From Liolophura sinensis (taxonomy: Eukaryota; Mollusca; Polyplacophora; Chitonida; Chitonidae), in contig NC_088295.1 in the NCBI RefSeq assembly GCF_032854445.1, forward strand, positions 21,379,385 to 21,439,384: a stretch of DNA of 60,000 nucleotides, in the 5' to 3' direction. Of this stretch, positions 1-12,000 are shown one piece after another. Numbering within the stretch: the stretch's first letter is position 1; each line of letters starts with the position of its first letter. The translations under genes and the position numbers were made by a program. Below the pieces are notes generated by a model, which did not search any database, was not told where the DNA came from, and worked only from the letters and a program-made list of their open reading frames with translations.

Positions 1-24
1 TGTTATTGGCACAAAGCTGGGTAA
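1..24 (-). CDS. CBM14 exon of tandem array, copy 4 (start only)
   Basis: The last 24 bases repeat the start of the array exons: a TTCAG acceptor, then FTQLCANN. The exon continues beyond the window, so the array has at least four units and the gene's stop codon is not visible here. Confidence 0.75.
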
Positions 25-3000
25 CTGAAGTGAAAATTTAAAAAAGTACAATTAAATTGAGGCAGTCAGGTATTTTATTATTCACAACTGAAGGGAGATT
101 TGAGAGCTAAAGCATGATTGCAATGTAAGCATTTGCACAACCAAGACTTACGATTAGCCAAAACAAATCATGGGGTCCAGCGCATGAGTTAATCCTACAG
201 AGATGATACTGTTTTCAAGCCGTTTAACACGAGTACATTTCCAAGCTGGTACTGACCAGTTTGTGATTGTAATGTGATGGATGGAAAGCATGAACATCTG
301 GTCAGTACGTTTTTATTTATAAATTATAAACACATGAGGAAAACACTTTATGTTTCAAATCGAAATAATTAACTTCAAGCTGATTAATGTAAAGAATACT
401 ATTAACTCCTTAATTTCAAACATAAAACTCTCCGTATGGCAACTGAAAGCTGTCTTCATTTCTGGTAATATAAAGACTAAAGGTCTTTGAAATGAATTTT
501 TTGCTTGTTTGTTTTTTGCTGAGCTGGTTTAGTTTCGGTGGCGGAACTATTCTAATAAATGATGTTCACCAAGTGTAGACGTACATGTAGAAGACTGTGT
601 AAAATAAGCGTATACACTGGATACGTCAAACTGCACCGTTTATCTGTGTAGAACAGATTACATTCAGATGTGTTGTACGACCGAGAAAATAAAAAAAAAG
701 CAGAACCAGGTCTACAATGGCTTCATAGAAGTGAACTGGTTAATTGTGAAAACGCACAAATTGCACAACTTCGAATTAAGGTTCATTCAGCCCAACGGAT
801 CACATTTATATATAAGACGTGCTTGAAATACAGATACAGCCCAATTTTCAATTTGAACCCCGATCAATAAATAAATAAAGCAGAGAAACATAATTAAGTT
901 GACAATCTTGATCCACTCACAATTTTGTGGTTCGTTTGTATTTCTAGGTGGTCCATTGCACACCACAGAGGTTGTAGGCAGTGTGGACCCAGTAAACTTG
1001 GTGGTTGAGTCTGCTGATTTGGTGGTAGAGCCAGTAAATTTTGTGGTAGACCCTGTAAACTTTGTGGTTGTGCCTGTTGATTTGGTGGTAGATCCAGTAA
1101 ACTTGGTGGTAGACCCTGTAAACTTTGCGGTTGTGCCTGTTGATTTTGTTGTAGACCCAGTAAACTTGGTGGTTGTGCCTGTCGATTTTGTGGTAGACCC
1201 AGTTGATTTTGTAGTTTGACGCATACAGTCCATTACGTTTTCTGGGAAGTCACAGACGCTGTTTCCAGGGTTGAAGTACAGGCACGCAGAACAGTTCTTT
1301 ATGACCCACCCATCGGGTTCACATTGAACAAAACGTGTGCAGTCTGGGTTGTATGGCAACAAATCCGTGTTATTGGTACAAAGCTGGGTAACTAAAGTGA
1401 AAGTTTAAAAAAGTACAATTAAATTGAGGCAGTCAGGTATTTTATTATTCACAACTGATGGGAGATTTGAGAGCTAAAGCATGAATGCAATGTAAGCATT
1501 TGCACAACCAAGGCTTACGATTAGCCAGAACAAATCATGGGGTCCAGCGCATGAGTTAATCCTACAGAGATGATACTGTTTTCAAGGCGTTTGAGACGAG
1601 TACATTTTGCAAGCTGTTACTGACTAGTTTGTGATTGTAATGTGATGGATGGAAAGCTTGAACATCTGGTCAGTACGTTTTTATTTATAAATTATAAACA
1701 CATGAGGAAAACACTTTATGTTTCAAATCGAAATAATTAACTTCGAGCTGATTAATGTAAAGTATATTATTAACTCCTTAATTTCAAACATAAAACTCTC
1801 CGTATGGCAACTGAAAGTTGTCTTCATTTCTGGTAATACAAAGACTAAAACTCTTTGAAATAATGTTTTTTTGCTTGTTTGTCTTTTGCTGAGCTGGTTT
1901 AGTTTCGGTGGCGGAACTATTCTAATAAATGATGTTCACCAAGTGTAGACGTACATGTAGAAGCTTGTGTAAAACATGCGTATACACTGGATACGTCAAA
2001 CTGCACCGTTTATCTGTGTAGAACAGATTACATTCAGATGTGTAATACGCCCGAGAAAAAAAGGCAGAATCAGGTCTACACTGGCTACATAGAAGTGAAC
2101 TGGTTAATTGTGAAAACGCACAAAATGCACAACTTCGAATTAAGGTTCATTCAGCCCAAAGGATCACATTTATATATAAGACGTGCTTGAAATACAAATA
2201 CAACCCAATTTCAACTTAAACCCCTATCTCAATCACTGCAGCTTGAAATAAAGCAGAGAAACATAATCAAGTTGACAATCTTATTTCACTCACAATTTTG
2301 TGGTTCGTTTGCATTTCTGGGTGGTCCATTGCACACCACAGAGGTTGTAGGCAGTGTGGATCCAGTAAACTTTGTGGTTGAACCTGTTGATTTGGTGGTA
2401 GAGCCAGTAAATTTTGTGGTAGACCCTGTAAACTTTGTGGTTGTGCCTGTTGATTTGGTGGTAGATCCAGTAAACTTGGTGGTAGACCCTGTAAACTTTG
2501 CGGTTGTGCCTGTTGATTTGGTGGTAGACCCAGTGAACTTGGTGGTTATGCCTGTCGATTTTGTGGTTGACCCTGTATATTCAGTGGTGGGTCCTGTGAA
2601 TTTTGTTGTAGACCCAGTAAATTTGGGGGTTGTGCCTGTCGATTTTGTTGTAGATCCAGTCGATTTAGTAGTTTGGCGCGTACAATCCATTACGTTTTCT
2701 GGGAAGTCACAGACACTATTTTCAGGGTTGAAGTACAGACAAGCAGAACAGTTCTTTATGACCCATCCATCGGGTTCACATTGAACAAAACGTGTACAGT
2801 CTGGGTTGTATGGCAACAAATCCGTGTTATTGATACAAAGCTGGGTAACTGAAGTGAAAATTTAAAAAAGTACAATTAAACTCAGGCAGGCAGTTATTGC
2901 ATAATATACAACGGATCAGAGATTTGAGAGCTAAAGCATGATTGCAATGTAAGCGTTCGCACAACCAAGACAGTCTACCACTCTTATACGATTATCCAGA

Positions 3001-6000
3001 ACAAATCATGGAGCCCAGCGCATAAGTTAATCCTACAGAGATGATACCGTTTTCAAGGCGTTAGAGACAAGTGCATTTCCAAGCTGTTACTGACCAGTTT
3101 GTGATTGTAATGTGATGGATGGAAAGCTTGAACATCTGGTCAGTACGTTTTTATTCATAAATTATAAACACATGAGGAAAACACTTTATGTTTCAAATCG
3201 AAATAATTAACTTCGAGCTGATTAATGTAAAGTATATTATTAACTCCTTAATTTCAAACATAAAACTCTCCGTATGGCAACTGAAAGCTGTCTTCATTTC
3301 TGGTAATACAAAGACTAAAACTCTTTGAAATAATGTTTTTTTGCTTGTTTGTTTTTTGCTGAGCTGGTTTAGTTTCGGTGGCGGAACTATTCTAATAAAT
3401 GATGTTCACCAAGTGTAGACGTACATGTAGAAGCTTGTGTAAAACATTTCCAAGCTGTTACTGACCAGTTTGTGATTGTAATGTGAGGGATGGAAAGCTT
3501 GAACATCTGGTCAGTACGTTTTTATTTATAAATTTTTTATAAATATTATTATATTTATAAATGTAGAAGCTTGTATAAAACATGCGTATACACTGGATAC
3601 GTCAAACTGACCGTTTATCTGTGTAGAACAGATTACATTCAGATGTGTAATACGCCCGAGAAAACAAAAAAGACAGAATCAGGTCTACAATGGCTACATA
3701 GAATTGAGCTGGTTAATTGTGAAAACGCACAAAATGCACAACTTCGAATTAAGGTTCATTCAGCCCAAAGGATCACATTTATATATAAGACTTGTTTGAA
3801 ATACAAATACAACCCAATTTCAACTTGAACCCCGATCTCAATCACTGCAGCTTGAAATAAAGCAGAGAAACATAATCAAGTTGACAATCTTGATCCACTC
3901 ACAATTTTGTGGTTCGTTTGCATTTCTGGGTGGTCCATTGCACACCACAGGGGTTGTAGGCAGTGTGGATCCAGTAAACTTGGTGGTTGAGCCTGTTGAT
4001 TTGGTGGTAGAGCCTGTAAATTTTGTGGTAGACCCTGTAAACTTTGTGGTTGTGCCTGTTGATTTGGTGGTAGAGCCGGTAAACTTGGTGGTAGACCCTG
4101 TAAACTTTGCGGTTGTACCTGTTGATTTGGTGGTAGACCCAGTGAACTTGGTGGTTGTGCCTGTCGATTTTGTGGTTGACCCTGTATATTCAGTGGTGGG
4201 ACCTGTTGATTTTGTTGTAGACCCAGTAAATTTGGGGGTTGTGCCTGTCGATTTTGTTGTAGATCCAGTCGATTTAGTAGTTTGGCGCGTACAATCCATT
4301 ACGTTTTCTGGGAAGTCACAGACACTATTCCCACGGTTGAAGTACAGACAAGCAGAACAGTTTTTTATGACCCATCCATCGGGTTCACATTGAACAAAAC
4401 GTGTACAGTCTGGGTTGTATGGCAACAAATCCGTGTTATTGGTACAAAGCTGGGTAACTGAAGTGAAAATTTAAAAAGTACAATTAAACTCAGGCAGGCA
4501 GTTATTGCATAATATACAACGGATCAGAGATTTGAGAGCTAAAGCATGATTGCAATGTAAGCGTTCGCACAACCAAGACAGTCTACCACTCTTATACGAT
4601 TAGCCAGAACAAATCATGGAGCCCAGCGCATAAGTTAATCCTACAGAGATGATACTGTTTTCAAGGCGTTTGAGACGAGTACATTTTGCAAGCTGTTACT
4701 GACTAGTTTGCGATTGTAATGTGATGGATGGAAAGCTTGAACATCTGGTCAGTACGTTTTTATTCATAAATTATAAACACATGAGGAAAACACTTTATGT
4801 TTCAAATCGAAATAATTAACTTCGAGCTGATTAATGTAAAGTATATTATTAACTCCTTAATTTCAAACATAAAACTCTCCGTATAGCAACTGAAAGTTGT
4901 CTTCATTTCTGGTAATACAAAGACTAAAACTCTTTGAAATAATGTTTTTTTGCTTGTTTGTTTTTTGCTGAGCTGGTTTAGTTTCGGTGGCGGAACTATT
5001 CTAATAAATGATGTTCACGAAGTGTAGACGTACATGTAGAAGCTTGTGTAAAACATGCGTATACACTGGATACGTCAAACTGCACCGTTTATCTGTGTAG
5101 AACAGATTACATTCAGATGTGTAATACGCTCGAGAAAACAAAAAAGAGAGAATCAGGTCTTCAATGGCTTCATAGAAGTGAACTGGTTAGTTGTGAAAAC
5201 GCACAAATTGCACAACTTCGAATTAAGGTTCATTCAGCCCAAAGGATCACATTTATATATAAGACTTGTTTGAAATACAAATACAACCCAATTTCAACTT
5301 GAACCCCTATCTCAATCACTGCAGCTTGAAATAAAGCAGAGAAACATAATCAAGTTGACAATCTTGATCCACTCACAATTTTGTGGTTCGTTAGCATTTC
5401 TGGGTGGTCCATTGCACACCACAGGGGTTGTAGGCAGTGTGGACCCTGTAAACTTTGTAGTTGTGCCTGTTGATTTGGTGGTAGATCCGGTAAACTTGGT
5501 GGTAGACCCTGTAAACTTTGTGGTTGTGCCTGTTGATTTGGTGGTAGAGCCGGTAAACTTGGTGGTAGACCCTGTAAACTTTGTGGTTGTGCCTGTTGAT
5601 TTGGTGGTTGTGCTAGAGGAAGATCCCGACTCTGACAAAGTACATCTAATCGTGTTGACTAAGGGGTATGCCTGAGCTCCACAAGATCCTGAAAAATCCT
5701 CCTCATTGAGAGACCAAACAACTGCTCCACCTAAGTCTTCTCTCTTGATAAAATTTGCCTGAATAAAAAGCCCAAGAATTTTTCGTGAAACAAGCAAGAG
5801 ATCAAAACTTGCTTGAGCGCTGTGAATATTTTATGTCTAGATACACCATATTAAAGCGGATGAATTAATAAATTGTATATGCATTCTGAGATTTTAATGT
5901 CACTTTGATAGATTATGTTAAAATGCACTGACTGCATTGCATGTTGTCTATGGTTATCATCTTAGAATCTGATAAAGTTGGTGCAGTTTGATTACCTTCT

Positions 6001-9000
6001 CTCTAACACTTCTCTCGTTGTCGTACGTCAGCCAGACTAGCTTGGTGTTGTAGGCAAATGGCACTCTCCTTACGTTATCCCAGGCCGTCTGGTACCCGGA
6101 TAGCGCGTTACATATCTAAATTAAACACATACACACGGGCTGTAAACTTACAAATTTTCAACAGGTATTGGTGAAGGCACATTCAACCTGCCTTGTCGAT
6201 CGGTATTAAGCCTGTGACTATTTATCAAACTGCACGTGGATACAATTTTACTGATTAGCTGAACAATGGATCACAAGAGGGAAAATTTGTCCAAACGGCT
6301 TTTTTCTACTCTTGCTGAGGGGTTAATCTATTTCATGACTGTTTAAGATACGGTAATAATATACATACTCAAGATGTGATTATTTCCTGTACCACCACCA
6401 GTCTCAATACCAGTTTGAAACAGTTCTTTAACACATACACCTCATAAACACGAATAATCTCCGAAGTGTGTACTTCAAGGAAATGTGATGTACTCAATTT
6501 ACCAAAAAATACGGAGTGATACCACTATTGCGCCGACAGGTGGACTCAACACCGGTCGTTAGTTGTCCTGGACCGTTGTTCATTTGGTTAGCCAAGCGAA
6601 ACTGGCGTCCATAGACGGGTATTCCCATGACCAGTTTTCCCCGGGACAGACCATTATTCAGGTAGTAGTTTACGGTCCAGTTCTGCAACACAGTACAATA
6701 ATATATATATTTGCGAAAAAGTTAGTGTCGGTCAGTGACTCGGCATGAAGGCTCTGTACATATGCACAGCTTGCAAGTAGCTCAGATTTTAAGCATATCT
6801 TTATTCTAGAATCCGGAAGTTAATGAGCAACTTTTTTTCTCAAATAGTTATTGTTATTAACGAAAAGGTGTGGGTGCGCAAGTTCACTGGCAGCTTTCGA
6901 GTATGCCTGCCATTGCCATGCTTTACACTGTGATCTTAGTTGCACAATAGGGAAGTGGAGGAAGGCGGGAGGCAGTGTGGCGACTGGATGCCTGCCTTTC
7001 TTAAGTCAGGTGTGGGGGAGGGGTGTATGTATGTAGGCCTTTGCATGCTTGGGGATTTTACGTCGCATTTAACAATTTGTCTGTCCTATAACGACGAGAA
7101 GTCATTCGATGCTCTTGTATATACTGTGTCTTCTTGTAGCAGGACGAGCCCATATCGCCACTGAAATATCGTGCCGCGGCACCAGACATGACACCCCACA
7201 CAGTCACACTATACAGACACCGGATCAACCAGTCCTGTTTCCTTGAAACCTCTCAGTGCTGAGTGCCAAACAAGCCAGCAACAAGTAAAGTTTTGATCCC
7301 ACATTTTCCGACTTTGACGGCGGTGGTGTGAGATGAGGGAGGGTATGTGTGTGTTGGGGAAAAACGGAACGAGGCGACGGCAATTGTTTATTACTGATTG
7401 TTACAAGGGAAGATGCTTCCTCTGAGAAAGCTTGATATAAACCTCGGGTACGTAATATTTGCAATTAATTCTTTAGATATGCAAATGTCAAGAAAAGTCT
7501 CTTGGTAATCTGAAATGCATGTGACTTGTATTGCATGTATTATGTTTAATTTCTCTGATCTAATGGACAAAACACCGATGATTTAATAGAAGAGGTTGGC
7601 TGACAAATGTGTCGTTTTCTACTTTCAAAAGTGTTTAAGAAGATACTCTAGTATGAGAAAGCTTTATTCTCAGCTTGTTAGACAGAATGTTTTTACCTGG
7701 TTTAGTTGCGTCAGTTCCCCAGTGCCAGCATACAGTGGCGCATTCATACCAGTGCGGTCTGCACACCTTAAGTGATAGTCAAACGCTAAAACATTCACAA
7801 AATCAGCGTACCTGAAACACAACATTAAAACGCAATGTACTACAAAAGCGACATTATACATTGCCTTCTAATAATGGGAATTACATAATTCCTAAGACAT
7901 TGCATAGTTATTTCTGACAGCTCAAAGGAAATGACAGTTCTTCATACGTCGTCTATATTGTGATACATAGAATTAAACTAAGTGTACAAAATATAAACCG
8001 GGGGCATCTCTGGCCTGGTGCTTTACGTGTTTGCGCAGCGTAATAACCCAAGAACGTCTCACTAGTGCGGTCCCTGTGAGTTCAAGTAAAGCTCATGCTG
8101 AAGTGAAATACTCTTGAGTACGGCGTAAAACACCAATCAAACAAATAAATCAATCAAAACGTAAGCCTGTTGTATTGATTGTAAGCGGAAATAGCCAATA
8201 TATTATGCTCCTGCCGTGTCGATTGTTATAGGGAACAGGCAACACCCTGCCTCTGCCTTTAATTTGTCGTTAAGGGAAATAAGCAACACCCTACTCCTGC
8301 GGAACTGGTTATCAGATGAAATAGTCAACAACCAGAGGGACCAGGCAACACCATGCTCAATTCGTTATTGATTGTTAGAGGGAATAGATAACGCTTTGCC
8401 GCCGTATTGGTTGTTACAAAGAATAGGCGACATCCTGCTGCCATATTTACTATTAGAGGGAATAATCAACAATTTGCTCCTGACGTATTGATTGTTAAAG
8501 GGAATAAGCAATGCTCTACTCCCGCCGTATTGATTGTTAAAGGGAATAAGCAATGCTCTACTCCCGCCGTATTGATTGTTAAAGGGAATAAGCAATGCTC
8601 TACTCCCGCCGTATTGATTGTTCAAGGGAATAAGCAATGCTCTACTCCCGCCGTATTGATTGTTAGAGAGAATAATCTACATCATTCCCCTGGCGTATTG
8701 CTTGTTAGATGGAATAATCTATACAGAATGCTCCTGCCGCATGGATTGATACTGGGATTAATGTACACCATCCCTCTGCCGTATTGATTGTTGGATGGAA
8801 TAATTTACACCCTGGCCCTGTGGTATAGATTGTTAGAGGGATTAGTCTACACCCTGGTCCTGTCGTATTCATAGTTAAAGGAAATACACAACACTCTGCT
8901 TCTGCGGTGTTGATTATTAGAGTTAACTGCCTACATCCTGCTCCTGTCGTATGGATTGTTAGAGGGAATCTACATTATCATCCTCCCGTGTTGATTGTTT

Positions 9001-12000
9001 GAGGGAATAATCCAGAAACGCTGCAGTATGCTTGTGTCAATCAGGCTGTGCGAAATGACAGCTTTCCTGTTCCTTTGCTTTAACACCCATAAACTCTACC
9101 GTTTTTCGATATATAACTGGTGATAAGGAGAATTCTCGTTTTGACTGCGCTGAAAAGCTTGCCATGGGTCTTGTCGAAACATTTATTAAAATTTTCGCCG
9201 TCGTATAATTGAAATATTCTTGAGTACGGCGTAAAACACCAATCAAATAAATAAATCAAATAAATTATTAAAATTTCACAACCTTTGTCTAAACACACAC
9301 TCCATGCAATATTGGTAAAATACACACTGCTTTAAAGAATATGCGTTATAACGTATATCTTTTATATAGCGAATGAGGAACCCATGGAGCCTCAGCTGAT
9401 TCGACAGCGACGTTATCTTAGGAAGTTTCTGTCTGGCGAGACGTACCATTAAATCAATAAACGAAAGAATAAATGAAACATTAGGTGTCTGTCGAGAGAC
9501 TACTTCAATAATTCAGAACTCAACGTACGCAGTACGAACGTCTGTATGCCACGCGTCAAGCTACGAAAGCTACAATTCGGTAAGGGCCTCCACCTCGTGA
9601 CACCTAGGATCAACCAGGAAAACAGGACTGGTTGATCCGGTGTCAATATAATGTGACTTGGTGGGGTGTCATGTCTGATGTCTTCGGCATAATAGATTAG
9701 TGGCGACAGCATTTGGCGACATGGATTCGCTCTGCCACACGAAGACACAGCATATGTACACACACTTAATGGCTCCTCATATGTCATGTGACTTATAAAC
9801 TATTAAATACGACACAAAACCTCAAATATACATACAAATCGGTTAGCCATCCAGGACCTGTTTGTTACAAAACTACACCTAACGCATTTGCCTTGGTGTA
9901 TGTTTGACTATCTGTTGTCATGGAAGTTACGCCAACCTTTGTAATTCTGGAATAATGTATGAGCCGTCAATCACCTCCTTCTTGGCTCCCGTGGCTACAG
10001 TCAGCAACAAACGGGACGTTGGAATACTCATAGCTTCCTCTGAGAAAGCTTTATATAAAGCCTGACAAAAAAAGCAATAATATAGGTTTACTTACATCTG
10101 TTTCAATGTAAAAAGAACCCAACATCAAGAGACAATATTAGCAATTTAGAAACGCGTTCTATGTACTATAATCGATATGGTATAGTTGACCGAGATTCTA
10201 CCTGAAATTAATACACACCTATAATTTAAGTGAAGACATTTTATGTAATATATACACATAGAAAAGTATGACCCGCGTGAAAATTGAAAGCTGGTCATCA
10301 GTGAAAAGTTGATTTAGCAATACCTTGTTTCTTCTAAAACCTGCGACACCTGGTCTGCTCAATTTAGCCAATATATATATATGTAATTCTAAGAGGAATA
10401 TTGAGTTTCGTTGCTTTATATGGCTAGACCATTTAACGAACAACATACTCATATCTTTACTTTTCCATTACATTACCAAATAAATGTAATATCTTACTTT
10501 TGACACTACAAATATCTGTCCCAGATTTTAGAAGAATTAGGGTAACTCAATGGAATTAAGTGTTTTTTTAAAAAACAGCAATGGGGGCCCTTTTATAAAA
10601 CAAACGGTAGATGTCATAGTCTACTCTACTCTTCCAATTATCAGTTTTACGTTGTGAGCGACGGATGTGTTCTACTCCTCTTGGCTCTTAATCCATTTAA
10701 CAGTCTTTAAATGATTTACGATATAGGCCACGGCTGGAGGAAAAGAACTATTGGCTTACCTCTAGTAATGCAGTAAACTTAGTCTGAATAGACGGCACTT
10801 GAGATGCTGAGGGAAAGAGCCATGCGAGATCTAGACCGTCAAAGGTTTCATTTCGCAGAAAACCAATTGCAGATTGAGCAAATTCATCTATGTTGGTGTC
10901 ACTTGAAACCAGATCATTAAAAGGAGCCTGAAGATGATTCCACCCACCAATGGACAGTAAAACCTTCAGATTAGGGTTCTGTGAACGAAGCGCCAATACT
11001 TCGTGGTAAACTTATGAAAAAAAGAAGAAAAAAGTACACATTATTCTTAACTCACATCAATGTTAAGATTTTGCGAACGTTTGTATTGTTTGTTAAAATC
11101 TAACTTTCGTGACTTAATAAATTTCCATTCACTGTTTCCATAACATAGGTGTTTACTTTCGCTGATGTTCAAAACCTGAATGTACATTCACGTCCATTTG
11201 ATTTAGGCCCTATATCACCCCATGTGATTCGTGTGTGTCGAGACATATCCTATTTTCCGCTTTATCAACCTGTGAGAACATTTAATACTACTAAAAATAG
11301 ACTGCTCCTAACATTAAAGTCGAAGGTCATATACACTTTAGAAAGATTTCTCTACCATTTGTCACTTTAATGACAGAATATCATCTCCGATTGTTTTGGT
11401 GTTTAAGAGTCACAGGTTAATATGGCAACAAAACATTTTAGCATATATTACATACATGGTTTATTATTCATGGGACGTCTCGTTGTTTATCCACTTGCTT
11501 GAATTTCTCATTAAAAGCATCTGTGTGAAATTCGGGGAAACCGCATATCAGCAACGTATGTGAATTCTGATGGGTACAAATTATGCACACCTTTGGCTGA
11601 CCTATACTTGTTCTGGTATGAATGCGATGTTACGTCTTCTTTGTACAAAGATCAAAACGGTTTACTGTCACGTCGACTATTAGATAAATAGTGGACGTGA
11701 GGGATACACTAAAGACTCCTCACTTGGATAGCAATACACCCAAGGGTCCTGCATGCAGCGTGTACATGCCTGGTCTTGTAGTATTTGTTAGATCTTGTGT
11801 GTTATGTGACGATTTCAACCAATGTTATTCCATCAAACGCATTCACTCCAATTTTCTTAAGTTTTCCAGTAAATATAAATGTCTTAGACTGGGCGTCCAG
11901 TATGGCTGGCATAACTGTGTCTAATTCCACTCACCCGGGGCTAGGGGTTTAGGGTATTCGTCGTGTTAAATCGTCATATATGATATATGGATATATCATA

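Larger units (their letters stand above)
25..5376 (-). repeat. Tandem duplication unit (exon + intron) of the CBM14 array
   Basis: Exon starts at 24, 1391, 2848 and 4457 are spaced 1367, 1457 and 1609 bp apart, and the intervening introns are nearly identical (for example 60-900, 1430-2280, 2880-3880, 4490-5360). The unit differs by small indels. The intron between copies 2 and 1 (2849-3902) carries an extra partial duplication near 3445-3560 that repeats the stretch at about 3075-3160. Equal divergence in introns and exons points to recent unequal crossing-over. Confidence 0.85.

Noticed and set aside
899-1219. Plus-strand Val/Pro-rich open frames over the CBM14 exons (also 2272-2784, 3881-4393, 5355-5675)
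   Set aside because: They are the antisense of the Thr-rich TTKxTGS linker repeats, and the minus-strand frame has the CBM14 cysteines and splice sites.
8407-8787. 126-codon plus and 90-codon minus ORFs
   Set aside because: They are products of the 42-bp minisatellite reading open in several frames, with no start context or homology.
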